From: Novosphingobium sp. KCTC 2891
GTDB taxonomy: Bacteria; Pseudomonadota; Alphaproteobacteria; Sphingomonadales; Sphingomonadaceae
DNA length: 64,000 nt
NCBI RefSeq assembly: GCF_025938155.1
Contig: NZ_JAPCZG010000003.1
Span: forward strand, 186,001-250,000
Reading direction: 5' to 3'
A model generated the notes under the pieces. That model searched no databases. It had not been told where the DNA came from and saw only the letters and a list, made by a program, of their open reading frames with translations. This document shows, one piece after another, positions 54,003-62,119 of the stretch. Each line of letters opens with the position of its first letter. Position 1 is the stretch's first letter. Position numbers and translations under genes: made by a program.

Positions 54003-54603
54003 GCCAGTTCATGCGTCCGGTAAGGTTGGCGATGATCCCGCCGGTCACGCCCCAGATGCGGTGCTCGTTCCAAAGGATCTCGACGTAACCGACTTCGCGC
54101 TCCTGCCATTCGACGGTGCGGCGCTGCTGGTTGACGGGATCGAGCACGAAGCCCAGCGGCGGCTCGAACCAGCTGGCGACTTCGGCGGGATTGGGTTCGA
54201 GCGGCAGGTCGGGCGGCACCATCGCGAGCACGGGCGTGATGTCATACCCGGTGCCGGTGCGGTAGCGGTCGGTCGCGCCGATCACCTGCACGTCCTCTGG
54301 CCGGATACCCAGTTCCTCGTTCGCTTCGCGCAAGGCCGCCTCGATCGGGGTTTCGCCCGGATCGATCTTGCCTCCGGGGAACGCCGCCTGGCCCGGATGT
54401 GCCCGCATGTGCGAGGGACGGTGGATCAGCAGCACGCCTGGACCGTCGGGATGGTTTGGCCGGTCGGTCACCGCGATCAGCACCGCGGCGGCGCGCAGGC
54501 CGGTTTCGGGGATCGGGCGAAAGTCCTCGTAGGCCGGTGTGAACGGCTGGGCATGACCGGCCTCGAACAGTGCGGTCAGGCGCGTCAGCAGCGGCGAGGT
54601 CAT
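53995..54603 (-). CDS. Nudix CoA pyrophosphatase-like protein
   Basis: 202 residues. The Nudix box spans about 75-97, beginning 'FPGGKIDPGETPIEAALREA' and ending 'NEELGI'. The upstream 'RPSHMRAHPGQAAFPGG' matches the CoA-specific UPF0035 motif, pointing to CoA diphosphatase (NudL/NUDT7-like). Overlaps DUF1285 by 4 bases and cca by 8. It could turn over CoA or acyl-CoA. Confidence 0.9.
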   Translation of the reverse strand: MTSPLLTRLTALFEAGHAQPFTPAYEDFRPIPETGLRAAAVLIAVTDRPNHPDGPGVLLIHRPSHMRAHPGQAAFPGGKIDPGETPIEAALREANEELGIRPEDVQVIGATDRYRTGTGYDITPVLAMVPPDLPLEPNPAEVASWFEPPLGFVLDPVNQQRRTVEWQEREVGYVEILWNEHRIWGVTGGIIANLTGRMNWHG

Positions 54604-55172
54604 GCGGCGGGCACCAGTGCGAAGCGCGCCCCAAGGCTTTCCACGGCCAGCGCGTCCACGTCCGAGACGGCCAGCGCGTGTTCGATCAGCTGGCCATAGG
54701 TGCTGCGGTTGAGTCGCGCCTCGGTGCCGTGCCGCACGGCGAGGTAGAAGGCGGGAACATCGGCGGTGCCGGCCACGCGCAGCGGATGGTCGGGTCCGGC
54801 CAGCACCACGTCGTCGCTGTTGAGGCGGAATGCCAGCACCGGTCGGCCGGCGTCGTCGTGGCGTACTTCCATATCGGTGGCGAGGAAGGCCGCGTCATCG
54901 ACCGCGATCGATAGCCGCTGGAACGGGGTGACCAGCCAGTGCCGGCCTTCGCCGCCGCGCGTCAGCAGCGAGGAAAAGGCGCGGACCATGGCCGGCCGGC
55001 GGATTTCGCCACCCTGATGGAACCAGCGGCCATCGGCGGCGATGCGCATCTCGCTGTCGCCTTCCTCCTGCGGGGTCCACTGGTCGAGCGGCGGGATGCG
55101 GCGCGCCTCTGCCGCCTCGGCCAGTTGGGCGAGGCTGAGCGCGGCCAGCTCGGGCGGGGGCGTGTAAGGCAT
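54600..55172 (-). CDS. DUF1285 family protein
   Basis: 190-residue protein of the DUF1285 family: 'SEMRIAADGRWFHQGGEIRR', 'MVRAFSSLLTR', 'WLVTPFQRLSIAVDDAAFLA'. The fold is known in the family but the function is not. It is coupled to nudL and cca. No signal peptide. Confidence 0.8.
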   Translation of the reverse strand: MPYTPPPELAALSLAQLAEAAEARRIPPLDQWTPQEEGDSEMRIAADGRWFHQGGEIRRPAMVRAFSSLLTRGGEGRHWLVTPFQRLSIAVDDAAFLATDMEVRHDDAGRPVLAFRLNSDDVVLAGPDHPLRVAGTADVPAFYLAVRHGTEARLNRSTYGQLIEHALAVSDVDALAVESLGARFALVPAA

Positions 55173-55195
55173 GGCTCAGCCGATGCCAGATCGCG

Positions 55196-55705
55196 TCACC
55201 TGCGCCAAGGCCCCAGAGTCCCTTCCGCCGGGAGGACGGCCTGGTTGGCGGTGCGGCACAGCAGACGAGCCTGCTCGAACGGACCGGGCAGGCGCCAGCC
55301 CCCGGTGTGGGCATTGGAGAAGCCGAAGAACCGCTCGTAATATTCGGGATCGCCGATCAGCACCTGCGGCAGCGGCGCGCGCGGGTCGATCGCGGTGAGG
55401 GCGGCGGTCATCAGTGCCTTGCCATAGCCCTTGCCTTGCAGGTCGGGCAGCACGGCGACCGGGCCGACCATGATCATCGGGTGATCGCGGCCCTGCGGAT
55501 CGGTGAGCGCCACCGGCCAGCACTGGATCGTGCCTGCCAGCATGTCGTTCTCGTCAAGCGCTGCGAACGACAGGCCGGGCAGCCATTCCATCCCCTCGCG
55601 CACCTTGTACGCGGTGCGCTGGCGGCGTTCCGGCTCGAACGCGGCATCGAGCACCTGTTCGATGAGCGCGGGATCGACGTCGGCAAGGGGAATGATCGTG
55701 GCCAC
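55196..55705 (-). CDS. GNAT-family N-acetyltransferase (YhbS-like)
   Basis: 169 residues. The acetyl-CoA loop 'VAVLPDLQGKGYGKALMTAA' and the C-terminal 'YYERFFGFSNA' define a YhbS-like GNAT. GTG start at 55705 gives 'xATIIPLADVDPALIEQV'. Divergent from egtB. Acceptor unknown. Confidence 0.85.
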   Translation of the reverse strand: MATIIPLADVDPALIEQVLDAAFEPERRQRTAYKVREGMEWLPGLSFAALDENDMLAGTIQCWPVALTDPQGRDHPMIMVGPVAVLPDLQGKGYGKALMTAALTAIDPRAPLPQVLIGDPEYYERFFGFSNAHTGGWRLPGPFEQARLLCRTANQAVLPAEGTLGPWRR

Positions 55706-55745
55706 GGCGGCGCTTTCGGGAAACTGCAGGGAAGCGCGCCGATAG

Positions 55746-55787
55746 CCCCCCCGGTCCCCCGGTGCAAGCGCAGGGGGATAAGGGGGG
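55746..55787. promoter_or_regulatory. C-tract/G-tract hairpin in the GNAT/egtB divergent gap
   Basis: C7 (55746-55752) and C5 (55756-55760) are followed by G5 (55773-55777) and G6 (55782-55787), which fold as a two-tier hairpin. It is 62 bases upstream of the egtB start and 41 bases upstream of the GNAT start. It may act as 5' structure for either transcript. Confidence 0.45.
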
Positions 55788-55849
55788 AACCCGTCAGCGC
55801 CGCGGGCGTTGGCTTTGCATCCAAGAGGGGACCCGACATCGCGACCGTC

Positions 55850-57106
55850 TTGCCCAATGCCGCGCCTGCGCCAGCCGGACCGGGTCACGAAGGCCTCGCC
55901 CAGCGCTATGCCCGCGTGCGCGCCCTGACCGCCGCGCTCGCCGCGCCCCTGTCCGATGCGGACGCCACCCTGCAATCGATGGACGATGCCTCGCCCGCGA
56001 AATGGCATCTGGCGCATACCACGTGGTTCTTCGAGACTTTCGTGCTGCGCGATCATCTGCCGGGCTACCGCGCGTTCGATCCGGCCTACGCGTTCCTGTT
56101 CAATTCCTATTACGAGGCGGAAGGTGCGCGGCTGGCGCGGCCTGCGCGCGGGATGCTGTCACGCCCGGCGCTGGCGGTGGTGCTCGATTACCGGGCGCAC
56201 GTCGATGCGGCGGTGGCGCGGGTGCTGGAGCGGGGCGACGCCGCGGCGATCATCGAACTGGGTCTGGCGCACGAGGAACAGCATCAGGAACTGCTGCTGA
56301 CCGACATACGCCATGCGCTGTGGCGCAATCCGCTGGGCCCGGCGATGTGGCCGGCCGAACCGCGCCTCCGCGCAGCGGTGGTGCCGGGCGAGGGCTGGCT
56401 CGACCATCCGGGCGGCATTGTCCGCGTGGGGCATGAAGGGCCGGGCTTTGCGTTCGATTGCGAGGGACCCGCGCACGACGTGCTGCTGCGGCCCTTTGCG
56501 CTGTCGCGAGGGCTGGTGCGCAATGCGGACTGGCTGCGCTTCATGGCGGACGGCGGTTACGCGGCGCCCGGCCTGTGGCTTTCCGATGGCTGGGATTGGG
56601 TGCGGCGCGAAAGCGTGTCTGCGCCGCTCTACTGGCGCGAGGGCGCGCAGGGGTGGGAGCGGTTCACGCTGTCCGGCTGGCAATCGCTCGATCTGCTGGC
56701 GCCGGTCAGCCATATCTCGTTCTACGAGGCGGAGGCTTTTGCCGCATGGGCCGGGGCGCGGCTGCCGACCGAGTTCGAGTGGGAAGCGCTTGCGGCCGAC
56801 GGTGATCCCGCGGGCGGGATGCAGCTGGACGGGGCCGGCCCGGTCGATCCCATGGCCGAAGGCGCGCCGTCGCTGTTCGGCAATTGCTGGCAATGGATGC
56901 GCTCTGCCTATCTGCCATACCCCGGCTTCCGTCCGGCGGCGGGCGCGGTGGGCGAATACAACGGCAAGTTCATGAGCGGCCAGGGCGTGCTGCGCGGCGG
57001 CAGCTGCGCCACGCCCAGAGGGCACCTGCGCGCCACCTACCGCAATTTCTTCCAACCCGAAAAGCGCTGGCAGTTTACCGGCCTGCGCCTTGCCAAGGAT
57101 ATCTGA
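55850..57106 (+). CDS. egtB: Ergothioneine biosynthesis protein EgtB
   Basis: About 418-residue sulfoxide synthase that joins hercynine with a thiol donor using non-haem iron. The DinB-like N-domain carries His ligands in 'KWHLAHTTWFFETF' (H53, H56) and H141-x3-H145 in 'AHEEQHQELLL'. The C-domain is FGE-like, with 'FGNCWQWMRSAYLPYPGF' and 'RGGSCATPRGHLRATYRNFF'. No ATG or GTG fits the beginning; TTG 55850 is the only ordinary start in this frame before the conserved domain. 3 bases before egtD. Confidence 0.9.
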   Translation: MPNAAPAPAGPGHEGLAQRYARVRALTAALAAPLSDADATLQSMDDASPAKWHLAHTTWFFETFVLRDHLPGYRAFDPAYAFLFNSYYEAEGARLARPARGMLSRPALAVVLDYRAHVDAAVARVLERGDAAAIIELGLAHEEQHQELLLTDIRHALWRNPLGPAMWPAEPRLRAAVVPGEGWLDHPGGIVRVGHEGPGFAFDCEGPAHDVLLRPFALSRGLVRNADWLRFMADGGYAAPGLWLSDGWDWVRRESVSAPLYWREGAQGWERFTLSGWQSLDLLAPVSHISFYEAEAFAAWAGARLPTEFEWEALAADGDPAGGMQLDGAGPVDPMAEGAPSLFGNCWQWMRSAYLPYPGFRPAAGAVGEYNGKFMSGQGVLRGGSCATPRGHLRATYRNFFQPEKRWQFTGLRLAKDI

Positions 57107-57109
57107 GCG

Positions 57110-58096
57110 ATGGGCTTCGACCCCGGATTGCGCCTGATGGAGCCGGACGCCGACGGCATCGACCCCGCCTTTCGCCGCGACGTGGTGCAGGGGCTGTCGC
57201 AACCGCACAAGGCGATCCCGGCGCGCTGGTTCTACGATGCGCGGGGATCGCAGCTGTTCGAGGCGATCACCGTGCAGCCCGAATACTATCCCACCCGCGC
57301 CGAGACGGAGATTCTGGCCGGTCAGGGCGCGGACTTCGCCGAACTGGTCGGGCCGGGGCGCGTGGTGGTCGAATTCGGATCGGGCAGCAGCGCCAAGACC
57401 CCGCACCTGCTTTCCGCCATCGCGCCTTCGGCCTATGTCCCCATCGACATTTCGGGCGACTTCCTGCGCCAGTCCGCGCAGGCGCTTTCCCGGCAGTTCC
57501 CCGCGCTGGAAGTGATCCCGGTGGAGGCTGACTTCACCCACCCGGTGACCTTGCCCGATGCGGTGCGCGGACGGCCGATGCTGGGGTTCTTCCCCGGATC
57601 GACCATCGGCAACCTGGTGCCTGCCAGTGCGGTCGACCTGCTGCGTTCGATGCGCGACACGCTGGGCACGGGCGCGCAATTGCTCATCGGGATGGACCGG
57701 ATCAAGGACGACCACACGCTGCTCGCCGCCTATGACGATGCGGCGGGGGTGACGGCGGCGTTCAACATGAACCTGCTGGAGCGGATCAACCGCGAACTGG
57801 ATGGCGACATTCCGTTGTCCGCGTTCCGGCACAAGGTGGCATGGATCGATGCGCTGGCGCGGATCGAGATGCACCTCGAAGCGCAGCGCGACCTGGCCTT
57901 CCACGTCGCCGGGCGTACGTTCACGATGCGCGCGGGCGAGACCATCCACACCGAGAACAGCCACAAGTACGACGCGCGCAGCGCAGCGCTGCTCCTGCTG
58001 GCGGGCGGGTGGACTCCGCTGGACGAATGGACCGACGCCGCCGGGCGCTTCTCGCTGGTGCTCGCGCAGGCCGCAGCCGTCCGCATGGCGCCCTAG
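57110..58096 (+). CDS. egtD: L-histidine N-alpha-methyltransferase EgtD
   Basis: 328-residue SAM-dependent methyltransferase that makes hercynine from histidine. 'LFEAITVQPEYYPTRAETEI' is the family start, 'VVEFGSGSSAKTPHLLSAI' the SAM loop, and 'AFNMNLLERINRELDGD' part of the histidine pocket. Together with EgtB it gives the minimal pathway; EgtA, EgtC and EgtE are not in the window, so the thiol donor and the lyase are not settled. Confidence 0.95.
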   Translation: MGFDPGLRLMEPDADGIDPAFRRDVVQGLSQPHKAIPARWFYDARGSQLFEAITVQPEYYPTRAETEILAGQGADFAELVGPGRVVVEFGSGSSAKTPHLLSAIAPSAYVPIDISGDFLRQSAQALSRQFPALEVIPVEADFTHPVTLPDAVRGRPMLGFFPGSTIGNLVPASAVDLLRSMRDTLGTGAQLLIGMDRIKDDHTLLAAYDDAAGVTAAFNMNLLERINRELDGDIPLSAFRHKVAWIDALARIEMHLEAQRDLAFHVAGRTFTMRAGETIHTENSHKYDARSAALLLLAGGWTPLDEWTDAAGRFSLVLAQAAAVRMAP

Positions 58097-58124
58097 GGGC
58101 GATGGTCTCCGCGCCTGAGGCCTG

Positions 58125-59531
58125 TCAGCTTTCCGCGAAGCTGAACGGCTCTGCGGCGCGGCGGTAGTCGTCGGGGAGGATTTCGCGGCCGAGCGGCGGC
58201 TCGGCGCGGGCGGTGCATTCGGCGCGGTTGCACAGGCGGCAGGTGACGCCGATGGGCGTGGGGCGTGGTTCCTGTCCGCGCGCATAGACGAGCCTGGGCG
58301 CGTGTTCGGCGGCGCAGGCGAGCGCGATGGCGCGCATCGTGCGGGGGCGGTCGTGGCCTCCGCCGCCCGCCACAACGCTGCGCGCAATCGAGAAGAAGCG
58401 CTGGCCGTCGGACAGTTCGAGCCACTGGGTGAGGATTTCGTCGGGCGCGCGGAACGCGGCGTGGAGATTCCACAACGGGCAGCCTCCGCCATGCGCGGCG
58501 AAGGGAAAGCCCGCGCCGTCTAGCCGCTTCGACACGTTGCCCGCCGCATCCACGCGGATGAAGAAGAACGGCACGCGTTCCTGCCCCGGTCGGTTGAGCG
58601 TGGTCAGCCGGTGCGCGACCTGTTCGAAGCTGGTGCCGAACTGGCCGGCCAGCGCTTCGATGTCATAGGCGCGCGCGTCCACCGCGCGGGCGAAACGGTC
58701 ATAGGGCATGACCAGTGCGGCGGCGGCATAGGCGGCGAGCGCGCGCCGCACGAGCGTGGCGGCGGTGGCGCTGGCGAAACTTTCGCCCCGGATGATCGCG
58801 GCGATTTCCGGCCGCAGCGCGGTATAGGCGATGTGCATGGCCATCTGCCACGCGCGGCTCGACGGGGGCAGGGTATCGTCGAGCAGCAGCTGCTCGTTGT
58901 GGCGGTCGTAGCGGCGGATCGACCCCATCATCACTTCGGGCGGCAGCGCACGCACGCGCAGGCCCTGCTTGCGCAGCCATTCGCGGGGACCGCCCGCTTG
59001 CTCGATTTCGCCCGCGAGCTGTTCAGCCTTCGAATCGAGCGTGGGGAAATAGTTGCGCCGCTGCGCCACGAAGCGCCGGGCCTCTCCCACCGGGTCGACG
59101 CCCTGCGCCTCGCTGCTGCCGCCATCGGCGCGCAGCCCGGCGAGTGCCTGCTGTTCGCGGACATAGGCGCCGTGAAGGCGCAGCATGGCCTCGGTCACGC
59201 CGGGGAAGCTGGTGGCGACGTCCGCGATTTCGAGCGGCGGCAGGTCGATCTCGGCGAAGATCGGATCGCGCAGCACGTCGGCCAGGCGGCGGGCGTAATC
59301 GTCGCGCTCGTCTGCGGCGAGGTCGGCCATGTCGAGCTTGTAGGCGCGGGCGAGGCGCAGCAGCAGGTCGGCGGTGAGCGGGCGCTGATTGCGTTCAAGC
59401 AGCGCGATGTAGCTGGCCGAGATGCCCAGTTCCTCCGCCATGGCGGATTGGGTGAGGCCCAGCTCGCGCCGCAGCCGCTTGATGCGCGGGCCGAGATAGA
59501 GCGGTTTGGGAGAGGACGCGCCGGGTTTCAT
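58125..59531 (-). CDS. RamB/ScfR-like transcriptional regulator divergent from aceA
   Basis: 468-residue regulator of the COG3800-like group. N-terminal XRE helix-turn-helix at about 16-72 ('RLRRELGLTQSAMAEELGIS', 'LLERNQRPLTADLLLRL'). The middle is an IrrE/peptidase-like region that lacks an obvious HExxH. The C-terminus has a cysteine block in 'GVTCRLCNRAECTARAEP'. RamB controls acetate-metabolism genes, including isocitrate lyase, in corynebacteria. Position back-to-back with aceA supports the same role here. Confidence 0.85.
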   Translation of the reverse strand: MKPGASSPKPLYLGPRIKRLRRELGLTQSAMAEELGISASYIALLERNQRPLTADLLLRLARAYKLDMADLAADERDDYARRLADVLRDPIFAEIDLPPLEIADVATSFPGVTEAMLRLHGAYVREQQALAGLRADGGSSEAQGVDPVGEARRFVAQRRNYFPTLDSKAEQLAGEIEQAGGPREWLRKQGLRVRALPPEVMMGSIRRYDRHNEQLLLDDTLPPSSRAWQMAMHIAYTALRPEIAAIIRGESFASATAATLVRRALAAYAAAALVMPYDRFARAVDARAYDIEALAGQFGTSFEQVAHRLTTLNRPGQERVPFFFIRVDAAGNVSKRLDGAGFPFAAHGGGCPLWNLHAAFRAPDEILTQWLELSDGQRFFSIARSVVAGGGGHDRPRTMRAIALACAAEHAPRLVYARGQEPRPTPIGVTCRLCNRAECTARAEPPLGREILPDDYRRAAEPFSFAES

Positions 59532-59679
59532 GGAAGGGGCCTGTGTTGACTGCACAACTATACAAGCAAATCCTGTAAAGTTTGACAACAGGACTTCGCG
59601 AGGCCTGTCCGAATCCCCCCGCGGCGCATTATCCCGATGCCAGACACAAGATGCTTCACCGCACGACGGGGTAACGACC
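59532..59679. promoter_or_regulatory. Divergent control region of the RamB/ScfR-like gene and aceA
   Basis: 148 bases, more AT-rich than both neighbours at 59545-59595. On the minus strand TATAGT (59562-59557) is a good -10 for the regulator, with TTGTCA 20 bases upstream. A dyad TCCTGT (59571-59576) and ACAGGA (59588-59593), 11 bases apart, brackets a TTTGACA (59581-59587). These are candidate operators; which protein binds is inference. Confidence 0.45.
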
Positions 59680-61275
59680 ATGACCTACCAGAGCACCATC
59701 GCCGAGGCCGCCAAGGCCATCGCTCCCTTCCAGAAGACCTGGGACGGCATCGAGCCGGAATCGGTCGCTCGCATGCGCCTGCAGAACCGTTTCCACACCG
59801 GGCTGGACATCGCGAAGTACACCGCGAAGATCATGCGCGCCGACATGGCCGCCTATGACATCGATCCGGCGAACTACACGCAGTCGCTGGGCTGCTGGCA
59901 CGGCTTCATCGGGCAGCAGAAGCTGATCTCGATCAAGAAGCACTTCGGCACCACCAAGGGCCGCTACCTCTACCTGTCGGGCTGGATGGTCGCCGCGCTG
60001 CGCAGCGAATTCGGTCCGCTGCCCGACCAGTCGATGCACGAGAAGACCAGCGTTCCGGCGCTGATCGAGGAACTCTACACCTTCCTGAAGCAGGCCGATG
60101 CCCGCGAACTGGGCATGATGTTCCGCGATCTCGACAAGGCGCGCGAGGCTGGCAACGACGTTGAGGCGGCGCGCATCCAGCACGCAATCGACAACTACGA
60201 AACCCACGTCGTTCCGATCGTTGCCGACATCGACGCCGGCTTCGGCAACGCCGAGGCGACCTACCTCCTCGCCAAGAAGTTCATCGAGGCGGGCGCCTGC
60301 TGCATCCAGATCGAGAACCAGGTTTCGGACGAAAAGCAGTGCGGTCACCAGGACGGCAAGGTCACCGTCCCGCACGAGGACTTCCTCGCGAAGATCCGCG
60401 CGGTCCGTTACGCCTTCATGGAACTCGGGGTCGATGACGGCGTGATCGTTGCCCGCACCGACTCGCTGGGCGCCGGCCTCACCAAGCAGATCGCTTTCAC
60501 CCGTGAGCCGGGCGACATCGCCGACCAGTACAACAGCTTCCTCGATTGCGACGAAGTCGATCCCGCGACCATCGGCCACGGCGACGTTCTGATCACCCGC
60601 GACGGCAAGCTGATGAAGCCGAAGCGCCTGCCGTCCAACCTGTTCCAGTTCCGCCCCGGAACCGGCGAGGACCGCTGCGTGCTCGATTGCATCACCTCGC
60701 TCCAGAACGGTGCTGACCTGCTGTGGATCGAAACCGAGAAGCCGCACATCGGCCAGATCGGCGGCATGGTGAACCGCATTCGCGAAGTCATCCCCAATGC
60801 CAAGCTGGTCTACAACAACTCGCCCAGCTTCAACTGGACGCTGAACTTCCGCCAGCAGGTTTTCGATCTCTGGACCGAAGCCGGCAAGGATCTCTCGGCC
60901 TATGACCGGGCGAAGCTGATGAGCGTGGACTATGACGGCACCGAGCTGGCGGCCGAGGCCGACGAGCGCATCCGCACCTTCCAGCGCGATGCCGCGGCGC
61001 AGGCTGGCATCTTCCACCACCTGATCACGCTGCCGACCTACCACACGGCCGCGCTTTCCACCGACAACCTCGCCAAGGAATACTTCGGCGAGCAGGGAAT
61101 GCTCGGCTACGTCAAGGGCGTGCAGCGCCAGGAAATCCGCCAGGGCATCGCCTGCGTGAAGCACCAGAACATGTCTGGCAGCGACATCGGCGACGACCAC
61201 AAGGAATACTTCGCTGGTGAAGCCGCGCTCAAGGCCGGCGGCGCTGCCAACACGATGAACCAGTTCGCGGCATAA
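59680..61275 (+). CDS. aceA: Isocitrate lyase
   Basis: 531-residue glyoxylate-cycle enzyme splitting isocitrate into glyoxylate and succinate. 'VADIDAGFGNAEATYLLAKK' holds the metal-binding Asp; the catalytic-cysteine motif reads K219-Q-C221-G-H, as in the long subclass, against K-K-C-G-H in E. coli. 'NNSPSFNWTLNF' is also conserved. The size matches the about 530-residue form of pseudomonads rather than E. coli (434). ATG 59680 follows the divergent control region. Malate synthase is not in the window. Confidence 0.97.
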   Translation: MTYQSTIAEAAKAIAPFQKTWDGIEPESVARMRLQNRFHTGLDIAKYTAKIMRADMAAYDIDPANYTQSLGCWHGFIGQQKLISIKKHFGTTKGRYLYLSGWMVAALRSEFGPLPDQSMHEKTSVPALIEELYTFLKQADARELGMMFRDLDKAREAGNDVEAARIQHAIDNYETHVVPIVADIDAGFGNAEATYLLAKKFIEAGACCIQIENQVSDEKQCGHQDGKVTVPHEDFLAKIRAVRYAFMELGVDDGVIVARTDSLGAGLTKQIAFTREPGDIADQYNSFLDCDEVDPATIGHGDVLITRDGKLMKPKRLPSNLFQFRPGTGEDRCVLDCITSLQNGADLLWIETEKPHIGQIGGMVNRIREVIPNAKLVYNNSPSFNWTLNFRQQVFDLWTEAGKDLSAYDRAKLMSVDYDGTELAAEADERIRTFQRDAAAQAGIFHHLITLPTYHTAALSTDNLAKEYFGEQGMLGYVKGVQRQEIRQGIACVKHQNMSGSDIGDDHKEYFAGEAALKAGGAANTMNQFAA

Positions 61276-61289
61276 TCCGCACCACTTTC

Positions 61290-61343
61290 CTTCTCCACCT
61301 GCCCCGACCCAAGCTGCAACCTCGGCACGGGCGGGTGGAGAAG
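61290..61343 (+). terminator. Stem-loop between aceA and the small downstream ORF
   Basis: CTTCTCCACCTGCCC (61290-61304) pairs with GGGCGGGTGGAGAAG (61329-61343), one G-T wobble, 24-base loop. No T-run follows, so it may attenuate or protect the aceA message rather than fully terminate it. Confidence 0.55.
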
Positions 61344-61405
61344 GGGCCACAACGCAAGACAAGTTTCGCGGCAATCTCGCCCCGAAGACCCAAGGAGGAC
61401 GACCA

Positions 61406-61564
61406 ATGTCTGAACCGCAACGCGCCCGCGCGGTCCTCTCGACCGAGGACTTCAAGCTGATCCGCGAAGCCGTACTGTATTATCTGAAGGCCATCGAGGA
61501 TCAGCCGGAATCGGTGAAGTTCTCGAACCTTTACCACCGGCTCGGCAGCGCGATGGGCCGCTGA
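61406..61564 (+). CDS. Small 52-residue protein downstream of aceA
   Basis: Reads 'MSEPQRARAVLSTEDFKLIR', then 'EAVLYYLKAIEDQPESVKFS' and ends 'NLYHRLGSAMGR'. An excellent ribosome site AAGGAGGAC ends 5 bases before ATG 61406, and an intrinsic terminator follows 39 bases after the stop, so this is very probably a real gene. Predicted mostly helical, soluble, no cysteines. I do not know a family for it. Its position 130 bases behind aceA, past a hairpin, suggests partial co-expression with the glyoxylate shunt. Confidence 0.75.
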   Translation: MSEPQRARAVLSTEDFKLIREAVLYYLKAIEDQPESVKFSNLYHRLGSAMGR

Positions 61565-61603
61565 GGCCCGCGCCGCCAACGAAACTTTCCTGGGGAGGAA
61601 AGG

Positions 61604-61640
61604 GAACCCGCCGTGCCGTGCACGGCGGGTTCTTCGTTTT
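61604..61640 (+). terminator. Intrinsic terminator after the small ORF
   Basis: Perfect 13-bp stem GAACCCGCCGTGC (61604-61616) with GCACGGCGGGTTC (61620-61632), tight 3-base loop, tail TTCGTTTT. A preceding A/G-run is also present. Confidence 0.85.
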
Positions 61641-61883
61641 GGGCGATCCGCGGCGGCGGGGATCCGCCGAAAGGCCAGCTTCATGCGCCTTGAGAAAATC
61701 TGAAGCGACAATCTCAATCAAATTGGTAGATATGGAGTCGCCGGGCGGATGTGCCTCTCCCAAGTATCCGTCCGGCCGCGGCTTTTGATGGATGCCAGCT
61801 TGCTCCGCGTCACCAACGGCTAAAGCGCACGGACCCGGGCGGCAGCGCCAGATTCGTGTTCCGGCAAGTGCAGGAGAATGCGA
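61641..61883. other. Gene gap with an AT-rich block and a second terminator-like hairpin
   Basis: Together with the terminator before it, this makes a 319-base stretch (61565-61883) without a secure gene. It holds an AT-rich block at 61690-61735 in otherwise GC-rich DNA, then CCGGGCGGAT (61741-61750) pairing with ATCCGTCCGG (61766-61775), followed by a short GC stretch and TTTT (61783-61786). A promoter-like block followed by a hairpin and T-run would fit a small RNA, but no promoter hexamers are convincing. Confidence 0.4.
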
Positions 61884-62063
61884 ATGTCGCAAGTTACAGA
61901 TCCTTCGGCCCGGTCCGTTTCGTCGAAGCCTTTCCGGCTGGCGCGTGCGCCGCGCGCGCCCTTGGTGCGCATCCCGCACCCCTCGTGGCGCCTGTCGCGC
62001 CCCGCACCGGACGAGGTGGCTCCGCTTTCCGCAGACGAGTTCTGGCAGCGGCTGGGACTCTGA
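61884..62063 (+). CDS. Possible 59-residue small protein
   Basis: ATG 61884 has AGGAGA 6 bases upstream (61872-61877) and opens a frame ending 'PLSADEFWQRLGL'. The beginning 'MSQVTDPSARSVSSKPFRLA' and middle are Arg/Pro/Ser-rich, probably disordered, with an acidic C-terminal helix. No family recognised. The ribosome site and C-terminal end look genuine, but high GC makes chance frames common. 56 bases before the amidotransferase. Confidence 0.5.
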   Translation: MSQVTDPSARSVSSKPFRLARAPRAPLVRIPHPSWRLSRPAPDEVAPLSADEFWQRLGL

Positions 62064-62119
62064 CGTTTTTCACCAAAAGGGGTTTTGACGCCCGCCCACG
62101 GACAGATCACGATAGCGCC

